Shown here in pieces: positions 58,398-64,000 of a stretch of 64,000 nucleotides of DNA. The notes beneath the pieces were generated by a model, which did no database searches, was not told where the DNA came from, and saw only the letters and a program-made list of their open reading frames with translations. Each line of letters starts with the position of its first letter. Position 1 is the stretch's first letter. The DNA is from Veillonella sp. VA142 (GTDB lineage: Bacteria; Bacillota; Negativicutes; Veillonellales; Veillonellaceae): contig NZ_RQVN01000003.1 in assembly GCF_003992135.1 (NCBI RefSeq), forward strand, positions 96,050-160,049, read 5' to 3'. The position numbers and the translations under genes were made by a program.

Positions 58398-59630
58398 TTA
58401 TAAAGTTTTAATATCTGTTTCGTTTAGGGAAGCAACGATAGCATCAGCTAATTCTTCGAATAGTGGTAATTGTGCTTCGTGCAATGCACCTTTAATATCT
58501 AGTGGAGTACCAACGACTTCCATATTTTTAAACTCATTTGTAAAGTATTCAACCATGCGTTTCATTGCACCAGACGCCCAAGAATGGTTACCTACGATAG
58601 AAACTTTATGGTTATGGAAGTTTAATGCATGTAATTCATGTAATAAATTTTCCATAGTTAAGTATAAGCCTAAGTTGTAGGTTGGTGCCATACATACTAA
58701 ATGGCTATATTTCCATGCATCAGAGATGATGTAGGAGGGATTTGTTTTAGATACATCATAAATACGGATATCTGTTACACCACGTAAAGATAATAATTTG
58801 GCTAATTGTTGTGCCATGTCAGCTGTGTTTCCATACATGGAACCGAAGGCGATGACAACCCCCTTTTTCTCTGCGTTGTATGTGCTCCAGTGCATATACT
58901 TATTAAGTATGTAAGAGATAGTCTCAGGAGTTCTCCAAATTGGTCCATGAAGTGGTGCGATAATTTTTATATCTAAAGCAGATGCTTTTTTTAATGCATT
59001 CTGTACTTGAGCACCATATTTGCCAACGATATTAGTGTAATAACGACGAGCTTCATCTTCGTATACACGATCAAAATCTAATTGATCAGCGAAGATGTTA
59101 CCGTTGATAGTGCCGAAGGTACCAAATGCATCAGCAGAGAAAAATGTGCCAGTCGTTGCTTCGTAAGTACAAGTTACTTCTGGCCAGTGAACCATTGGCA
59201 TGGTATAGCTGTGAAGCTTATGATGACCAAGATCGATAGTGTCTCCTTCTTTTACTTCGTAGTAGTTGTCAGGAGCTGGGCGACCATAGAATTGTTCAAA
59301 GAAACGGAAAGTAGTTTTGTTACCTACCATTTTAACATTTGGGTAGCGGTCTAGTAATTCGACTAATGTTGCACAATGGTCTGGTTCCATGTGGTTTACA
59401 ATTAGATAATCTAACTCACGACCATGTAATAAATGTTCTACATTGTCAAAGAACTCCTGACGAATGCTATTATCTACAGAGTCTACAATACATGTTTTTT
59501 CATCATCAATAAAATAGGAATTGTAGCTTACTCCATTTGGAATTGGAAATAAGTTCTCAAAACGTTCTGTACTCCAATCGTTGCTACCAATCCAATAAAT
59601 ATGATCAGTCAATTTTTGCGCACAATGCAT
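58398..59630 (-). CDS. Flavodiiron protein (class A, FprA type)
   Basis: Anaerobic defence enzyme that reduces oxygen to water or nitric oxide to nitrous oxide. In the 410-residue protein the N-terminal metallo-beta-lactamase domain has iron ligands in NHMEPDH (His80, Glu82, Asp84, His85), and further histidines in VHWPEVTCTY and LHGPIW. A flavodoxin domain follows (about 255-400) with FGSMYGNTADMA. No rubredoxin domain is attached, so it needs an external electron donor. The start at 59630 is selected over 59651 because GAAAGGA lies upstream. It is divergent from a LysR-type regulator. Confidence 0.92.
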   Translation of the reverse strand: MHCAQKLTDHIYWIGSNDWSTERFENLFPIPNGVSYNSYFIDDEKTCIVDSVDNSIRQEFFDNVEHLLHGRELDYLIVNHMEPDHCATLVELLDRYPNVKMVGNKTTFRFFEQFYGRPAPDNYYEVKEGDTIDLGHHKLHSYTMPMVHWPEVTCTYEATTGTFFSADAFGTFGTINGNIFADQLDFDRVYEDEARRYYTNIVGKYGAQVQNALKKASALDIKIIAPLHGPIWRTPETISYILNKYMHWSTYNAEKKGVVIAFGSMYGNTADMAQQLAKLLSLRGVTDIRIYDVSKTNPSYIISDAWKYSHLVCMAPTYNLGLYLTMENLLHELHALNFHNHKVSIVGNHSWASGAMKRMVEYFTNEFKNMEVVGTPLDIKGALHEAQLPLFEELADAIVASLNETDIKTL

Positions 59631-59690
59631 AGTTAAATTCCTTTCATACATACGGGGGATTGTTATGCCCCAGATTTTCTTATCAGATAT

Positions 59691-59719
59691 ATATTACTAG
59701 TTTATAAGCTAGAACGCAA
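59691..59719 (-). promoter_or_regulatory. Promoter of the flavodiiron gene
   Basis: On the minus strand: TTGCGT (59714-59719), 17-base spacer, TAATAT (59691-59696). Confidence 0.55.
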
Positions 59720-59769
59720 CTATTTTGTACAGGTTTATAGAAATAGATAGATATAACTCTATTTGCAGT

Positions 59770-59798
59770 TTGACAATAGAAATAAATATAGGTAAACT
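59770..59798 (+). promoter_or_regulatory. Promoter of the LysR gene
   Basis: TTGACA at 59770-59775, 17-base spacer, TAAACT at 59793-59798. It faces the flavodiiron promoter about 50 bases away, the usual arrangement for a LysR-type regulator and its target. Confidence 0.6.
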
Positions 59799-59865
59799 TA
59801 TAAGTATATGTAATAGTAAAAGTTAAGATGAAAGTATCTTATATTCATAGTAGATTGAGGTTATT

Positions 59866-60756
59866 ATGTCTGTATCAGCAGAGTTACTACGCGCCTTTGT
59901 GGGGGTAGGGCTACATTTATCGTTCTCGAAAGCAGCGAAAGCGAATGGCGTATCTCAATCGGCCATTAGTCAGAGCATTAAGCAATTAGAAAAAGATTTA
60001 GGTATTCCTTTATTTGAAAGGACGACAAAATCCGTGGCCTTTACGAAAGCGGGGCGAGAACTCTTTGAAACGTCGGTAGAAGCCTTTTCCATTTTAGATA
60101 ATGGAATTGTAAAGTTACAAGAACGTTTATCGAGGGAATATAAAAGTTTGCATTTAGCAGCTACAGATACATTGAGTAAACATTTTTTGCTGCCTACTTT
60201 CAAAAGTTGGCAAGAAAAGAAACTAGATATTAGTTTACGTGTGACTAATCGGCCTTCACGAGAGTGCGTGGAAATGATTGAATCTGGGGAAGCTCAAATT
60301 GCAGTGGTGCATGCTTATGATGATTTGTTTGATAATAATCATCTAGAAGTGATAGATTTACAGTCTATGCAAGATATATTTGTAGGAGGCACTGCTTACC
60401 AAGATGAGTCAAAGCTTTGGACCATCGATGATATCATGGCGGAACCTTTGTTGCTCTTAACTACAGGGGCAAGTAGTCGAACATTCTTCGATGCGGTTAC
60501 CTATAATCGGTGTACAAGCCCAGCTTTTGAGTTAGGTAGTTTAGATGTACTTATAGATTTGGTGGAGATTAATTTAGGGATTTCCTTGGTGCCAGAATTG
60601 GTTGCGAGGGATAAGTTGAAACAAGGTTCGTTAGTAGAACTAAAAACGAATTTGCAGATTCCTGAACGACGTATTGTACTGGTACGTTCTAGGATGGATG
60701 CATTAACAGAAGGCGTTTCGCAATTTATAAATATATTGAAAGACAGAAAACAATAA
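59866..60756 (+). CDS. LysR-family transcriptional regulator
   Basis: A 296-residue regulator with a winged helix-turn-helix in residues 1-60 (SFSKAAKANGVSQSAISQSI, QLEKDLGIPLFERTTKSVAFT) and a periplasmic-binding-like effector domain. The effector is unknown. It is divergent from the flavodiiron gene and 11 bases before xpt, so possible targets are oxidative/nitrosative stress genes or purine salvage. No strong ribosome site; GAGGTT lies near the ATG. Confidence 0.9.
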   Translation: MSVSAELLRAFVGVGLHLSFSKAAKANGVSQSAISQSIKQLEKDLGIPLFERTTKSVAFTKAGRELFETSVEAFSILDNGIVKLQERLSREYKSLHLAATDTLSKHFLLPTFKSWQEKKLDISLRVTNRPSRECVEMIESGEAQIAVVHAYDDLFDNNHLEVIDLQSMQDIFVGGTAYQDESKLWTIDDIMAEPLLLLTTGASSRTFFDAVTYNRCTSPAFELGSLDVLIDLVEINLGISLVPELVARDKLKQGSLVELKTNLQIPERRIVLVRSRMDALTEGVSQFINILKDRKQ

Positions 60757-60767
60757 GGAGAATCATT

Positions 60768-61349
60768 GTGGAATTATTAAAACAACGTATTGATGCAGAA
60801 GGTATTGTATTGAACAATCGAGTGTTAAAAGTAGATGGATTTTTAAACCATCAAATTGATCCTAAATTGTTTGTTCAAATTGGTAAAGAGATTGCTAAAC
60901 AATTTGAAGGTCGTGGTATAGAACGTATTGTGACAATTGAAGCATCTGGAATTGCGATTGCTTTACAAGTAGCCATTGAATTAGATGTTCCTTTGGTATT
61001 TGCACGTAAGAAAAAATCTATTTTGATGACCGAAGATGTGTACCATTCTGTAGTCTACTCCTATACAAAAGAAGAAAATTATGATGTAACTATTTCTAAA
61101 AAATTCTTGCCTTCTGGTGAAAAAGTATTAATTATTGATGATTTCTTAGCTAGTGGTGAAGCGGCTATGGGGTTAGCAAAATTGGTAGAAGGTGCAGGAG
61201 ATACAGTAGAAGGGATTGCGATTGTTATTGAAAAATCCTTCCAACCTGGTCGTGAGCGATTAGAAAAAGCAGGCTATGATGTGCACTCCTTAGTACGTAT
61301 TGCACGCTTTGAAAATGATCATTGCATTTATGTAGAAGATGAAAATTAA
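60768..61349 (+). CDS. xpt: Xanthine phosphoribosyltransferase
   Basis: Salvages xanthine with PRPP. The 193-residue protein begins MELLKQRIDAEG with LKVDGFLNHQIDP (22-34), IEASGIAIALQVAIELDVPL (63-82), ARKKKSILM, and the PRPP loop VLIIDDFLASGEAA. GTG is the start, with AGGAG nine bases upstream. In many Firmicutes xpt has a purine riboswitch; here the LysR gene ends only 11 bases before the start and no riboswitch fits. Confidence 0.93.
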   Translation: MELLKQRIDAEGIVLNNRVLKVDGFLNHQIDPKLFVQIGKEIAKQFEGRGIERIVTIEASGIAIALQVAIELDVPLVFARKKKSILMTEDVYHSVVYSYTKEENYDVTISKKFLPSGEKVLIIDDFLASGEAAMGLAKLVEGAGDTVEGIAIVIEKSFQPGRERLEKAGYDVHSLVRIARFENDHCIYVEDEN

Positions 61350-61432
61350 TAATGATTGAAATAGAATGCGCTTTTATGGTATCATTGTGGTAATGAGTTT
61401 TAATTTGAATATATGAATATGGAGATAAGACC

Positions 61433-61972
61433 GTGAATAAAAAAGCAGAATTGTTTCAACAGTTTATTGTAGAAAATGAACTAACAAATCTTTTTACTCT
61501 TCGTGAGATTGAAAATGACCCATATAATACAGTAGTATTTGATGCTACAGTGGAATATAATGATATTGTTTTCCCATTATTCGTTGTGTTAGATGATACA
61601 CCATTTGGATTTGTGCGTTTAGAGGTTGCAAGTGGTCGTTTGACTTCGGAACAACGAAAAGCAACACTAGATGTGTTGAATCAATTAAATAGTGAATTTA
61701 AATGTTTTAAACACTATTTAATGGAAGAAGATGGTTATGAAGCCATTATTTTGGATGTAAGCTTGATGAGCGGTGATAACTTTGAGCCAGCGCTAGTAGC
61801 GTATACTATCTTTGAAGTACTGTATCCACATACGCAAAAAGATTTGACGCGTATTATTGCAGCTGTGGAAAGTGTAAAGGTAGAAACAGTTAGCGAGCAA
61901 GAGGCTGAAACAGTAGAAGAAACTAAAAAAAATAACAAACCGCGTAAGACCACAAAATCTAAAAAAGGTTAA
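61433..61972 (+). CDS. YbjN-like domain protein, paralogue of the next gene
   Basis: A 179-residue soluble protein. The first 130 residues (KAELFQQFIVENELTNLFTL, TVVFDATVEYNDIVFPLFVVLDD, EFKCFKHYLMEEDGYEAIIL) resemble the YbjN / type III secretion chaperone-like fold in residue pattern; the assignment is tentative. The tail (about 145-179) is charged and Lys/Glu/Thr-rich. The downstream gene encodes a shorter protein with the same layout. GTG start (61433) with a weak GAGAT site. Function unknown. Confidence 0.65.
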   Translation: MNKKAELFQQFIVENELTNLFTLREIENDPYNTVVFDATVEYNDIVFPLFVVLDDTPFGFVRLEVASGRLTSEQRKATLDVLNQLNSEFKCFKHYLMEEDGYEAIILDVSLMSGDNFEPALVAYTIFEVLYPHTQKDLTRIIAAVESVKVETVSEQEAETVEETKKNNKPRKTTKSKKG

Positions 61973-61996
61973 GATTTATTAAAAATCAATTTATAT

Positions 61997-62025
61997 GGGC
62001 ATTGTGACAAGCAATGCCCTTTTTT
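61997..62025 (+). terminator. Terminator directly upstream of the second YbjN-like gene
   Basis: GGGCATTG tgacaag CAATGCCC followed by TTTTTT. It ends 15 bases before the next start codon. Confidence 0.85.
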
Positions 62026-62040
62026 AACGAGGTGATATCT

Positions 62041-62505
62041 ATGAATGAAAAAGCTAGAGTATTTGAGCAATTTCTCACTGAAGAAAAATTAACATGTTTT
62101 GAGAAACGTGAAGTGGGAGACGAAGACCACACAGTGGTATTTCGCTCTTATGTACAAACAGATCTAGGAGATATTCCAGTCTTTTTATTATTAGATGATA
62201 CAATTTATGCTACCATTCGCTTATTGATTGGGGCAGGAGTTGTGAATAAGGATAACCGCCAAGATATTTTAACTTTTATCAATCGTGAAAATAGTACATA
62301 TAAAAGCTTTAAATACTATATCGAAGAAGATGATGATAGTGTGTATTTGGATTGTATTAATCAAAGCGCTAACGCTAACTTTGATCCACGATTATTATAT
62401 GTACTAATGACTCAAATTGTTGAGTATATCCCTGGGAAAATTGAAACGATCGGAAAGGTGTTCCAGGTTGAACAATTACCACCGCCAGAGCATGCTCATG
62501 AATAA
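62041..62505 (+). CDS. YbjN-like domain protein, second paralogue
   Basis: A 154-residue soluble acidic protein. It repeats the layout of its neighbour: MNEKARVFEQFLTEEKLTCF against MNKKAELFQQFIVENELTNL, then TVVFRSYVQTDLGDIPVFLLLDD, and TYKSFKYYIEEDDDSVYLDC in place of EFKCFKHYLMEEDGYEAIIL. The C-terminal charged tail is missing. GAGGTGAT precedes ATG 62041, right after a terminator, so expression would need readthrough or a promoter within the upstream gene. Function unknown; YbjN assignment tentative. Confidence 0.65.
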   Translation: MNEKARVFEQFLTEEKLTCFEKREVGDEDHTVVFRSYVQTDLGDIPVFLLLDDTIYATIRLLIGAGVVNKDNRQDILTFINRENSTYKSFKYYIEEDDDSVYLDCINQSANANFDPRLLYVLMTQIVEYIPGKIETIGKVFQVEQLPPPEHAHE

Positions 62506-62710
62506 TATGAGCGATTTACTAATAAAATGATTGTAACAGGATAAAACCCATCATATTTGATTAAAAACAATCAAAAATATACATGCGCAGTTGGGGTAAA
62601 TAATTCAATTCGTGTAATACAATTCAAAAGTGCTAAAAAACATAGAGAGATACACAATTCGTGAGATGTGAAACAGTGGTTTTCTATAGCAAATCTATTG
62701 TATCTCATGC

Positions 62711-62716
62711 TATAAT
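62711..62716 (+). promoter_or_regulatory. Extended -10 promoter of the XRE gene
   Basis: TGC followed by TATAAT at 62711-62716, with no clear -35 box. GAGATACA at about 62646 is repeated inverted as TGTATCTC at about 62699-62706, just upstream of the -10, which might bind the XRE protein. Confidence 0.5.
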
Positions 62717-62766
62717 AGGGATAGGTTATTTATACTATAGATTCACGTAGTATAAGGGGTGATACA

Positions 62767-63126
62767 ATGGCATTAGGTGAAAATTTAAGACATGCCCGTA
62801 AACGGATTGGGCGGAGTCAACTAGACGTGGCTCGTGATATTGGCATTAGTAATGCTGCCCTGTCGAATTACGAAACAGGATATCGGGAGCCTGATTTGGA
62901 AACCTTAAAGCGATTGGCTAATTATTATGATGTGACGATTGATGAATTAGCTGGCAATGCAAGCATGGCCAGAGAAATTCTTTATGACTTGAGTAGCATT
63001 GTAAAAAATGGTCGAATTGCACACAATGGTGTAGAATATGTATTAAGTGATTCACAACGATTAAAATTGAGACGCCAAATTGCACATGCATTTGAAATGT
63101 TCAATGAAGGAAAATCCAATTGGTAG
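62767..63126 (+). CDS. XRE-family helix-turn-helix regulator
   Basis: A 119-residue DNA-binding protein. Residues 1-60 form the XRE/Cro helix-turn-helix (LGENLRHARKRIGRSQLDVA, ISNAALSNYETGYREPDLET, NYYDVTIDELAG). The rest (about 66-119) is helical and of unknown function. GGGTGAT lies before the ATG. Its target is unknown; it stands near the IS end but codon use is like the surrounding genes. Confidence 0.88.
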   Translation: MALGENLRHARKRIGRSQLDVARDIGISNAALSNYETGYREPDLETLKRLANYYDVTIDELAGNASMAREILYDLSSIVKNGRIAHNGVEYVLSDSQRLKLRRQIAHAFEMFNEGKSNW

Positions 63127-63240
63127 GATAAACATGTTATTCTAGGGACGTTTGTGGAATAGCATATCATCGTATAGAAAGCGTAGAAGCTCTCGGGTAC
63201 GTTTGAGAGTGCAAGTTACTGTATCTACAAAATGAAAAGC

Positions 63241-63272
63241 ACAGTTCTATGAAAATAGAACTGTCTTTTTTA
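63241..63272 (+). terminator. Terminator after the XRE gene
   Basis: ACAGTTCTAT gaaa ATAGAACTGT followed by CTTTTTT. Confidence 0.88.
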
Positions 63273-63285
63273 TGACTCTATAATA

Positions 63286-63332
63286 AATGTTGGGGCTACT
63301 CATATAAGAGTAGTCGCCAACATTCTTTTTTT
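63286..63332 (+). terminator. Hairpin upstream of the IS transposase
   Basis: AATGTTGG and CCAACATT at the base, GCTACTC atataa GAGTAGT at the top, then seven T. It could be a terminator that protects the transposase gene from outside transcription. The left IS end should be near it but the inverted repeat cannot be set because the right end is outside the window. Confidence 0.55.
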
Positions 63333-63407
63333 GCAATAAAATAGACATATACAAACTCAAACCATATCATAACAGTAACCACACAATTAAGAAAGGGTGA
63401 GTCATAT

Positions 63408-64000
63408 ATGTCTACAGTTAATTATACAGAAATTATCTTTAAAATTAAAGAAGAATATATTAAACATACAAGAGTAAATGAGGATGGTTCTGTTCATTTT
63501 ACACTAGAGATGCCGGTAGCTGAGCAAGTGTGTCCACATTGTGGAGCGAGTACTAGAAAGTCTAAAGGTAAACGCTCTAGAGACGTTAAATTTGGCGCTA
63601 TGCAGCATCATACAGTGACTGCAACCTACTTACAAAGACGTTACAAATGTCAGGAATGTAATCATACTTTCATAGAAAAGAACCCTTTTGTTAGCCGTTA
63701 TTTGCGATTAAGTAAATCTAATATGGCGTATCTATTTAGGCAACTTGGCGAAAAAGGGTCCTTTACTGAGATGGCTAAACGCAGTGATGTTTCTGTATCT
63801 ACAGTCATTCGGTATTGCTCCAAATTAGCTATTCCAAAGCCTGCGCAATTACCTACGGTACTAGGTATTGACGAATATAAAGGAAATGCTGAAGGGCAAA
63901 TGTATCAAGTTATCATAACCGACTTGAGGAATCATTCTGTCATGGATATTTTACCTAAACGGGATACACGAGCTCTTATTCAATACTTCAAAACTTTTTC
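63408..64000 (+). CDS. ISL3-family transposase, 3' end outside window
   Basis: The first 197 residues of a transposase. A zinc-finger-like N-terminus has CPHCGAS (Cys44, Cys47) and CQECNHTF (about 86-93); then a helix-turn-helix (EMAKRSDVSVSTVIRY) and the start of the DDE catalytic domain, LGIDEYKG (about 146-153). These match ISL3-family transposases in order. GAAAGGGTGA precedes the ATG at 63408. The frame is open to the window edge, so it may be complete beyond it. Confidence 0.88.
   Translation, partial: MSTVNYTEIIFKIKEEYIKHTRVNEDGSVHFTLEMPVAEQVCPHCGASTRKSKGKRSRDVKFGAMQHHTVTATYLQRRYKCQECNHTFIEKNPFVSRYLRLSKSNMAYLFRQLGEKGSFTEMAKRSDVSVSTVIRYCSKLAIPKPAQLPTVLGIDEYKGNAEGQMYQVIITDLRNHSVMDILPKRDTRALIQYFKTF

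Noticed and set aside
60700..60768. Purine riboswitch ahead of xpt
   Set aside because: Only 11 bases separate the LysR stop from the xpt start; no purine-riboswitch core is visible.

Overview
The window looks like chromosome of a diderm Firmicute of the Negativicutes, most likely Veillonella. The evidence is indirect. It is AT-rich, and its housekeeping gene order is Firmicute-like (divIC-like gene, tilS, hpt, ftsH, birA, coaX, dusB; trmK beside a Nif3 gene; rpsF-ssb-rpsR). Two large YadA-type trimeric autotransporter adhesins nevertheless require an outer membrane. The metabolic genes fit an anaerobe that ferments organic acids: a carboxyltransferase subunit, two-subunit iron-sulfur fumarase, aspartase, an uptake [NiFe] hydrogenase and a flavodiiron protein. 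The species cannot be fixed from this sequence alone.

Layout. 1-17.6 kb: the 3' 11.9 kb of a giant adhesin gene, then a 565-base gap with its own promoters and a poly-G hairpin, then a complete second adhesin. 17.6-18.7 kb: an orphan RelB-like antitoxin and a hotdog thioesterase. 19-20.4 kb (minus): pyridoxal kinase with an ECF vitamin-uptake subunit. 20.6-24.4 kb: an ABC-F ATPase followed by a tight folate operon folE-folP-folB-folK. 24.5-26.8 kb: an envelope gene pair (phosphodiester glycosidase and an unknown membrane-anchored protein) and a small unknown gene. 27-28.5 kb: a carboxyltransferase behind a palindromic leader. 28.8-36.9 kb: cell division, Ppx/GppA, tRNA lysidine synthase, hpt, ftsH, birA, coaX, dusB. 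37-42 kb: a CstA-type carrier, rpsF-ssb-rpsR and aspartase. 42-46 kb: fluoride channel, a molybdopterin-binding-like protein, cysteine synthase, serine acetyltransferase and a nitrilase-family amidase. 46.2-49.4 kb: four tRNAs, trmK, a Nif3 protein, RNase P RNA and a thioredoxin. 49.5-54.2 kb: uptake hydrogenase structural genes with protease and HupH-like protein. 54.6-58.2 kb: fumarase and an NfeD/flotillin group. 58.4-62.5 kb: flavodiiron protein divergent from a LysR regulator, xanthine phosphoribosyltransferase and two YbjN-like paralogues. 62.8-64 kb: an XRE regulator and the 5' end of an ISL3-family transposase cut by the window edge.

Connections. cysK and cysE make cysteine from serine behind one promoter that carries a perfect 15-base inverted repeat. 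Aspartase and fumarase feed the C4-dicarboxylate (fumarate/malate) route that such anaerobes use with the carboxyltransferase. The hydrogenase would pass electrons through its cytochrome b to the quinone pool. TilS has a tRNA with a CAU anticodon in the window that carries features expected of its substrate.

The most unusual material is in the adhesins: a coiled-coil tail placed after the membrane anchor in both proteins, a collagen-like tract built from three 69-base DNA repeats, and recurring modules I cannot name. An unexplained promoter-hairpin unit with an eight-G tract lies between the two genes. Other items worth checking are the N-terminal extension on TilS, the cysK operator, and the palindrome in front of the carboxyltransferase gene. 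No CRISPR array, prophage or defence island is visible.
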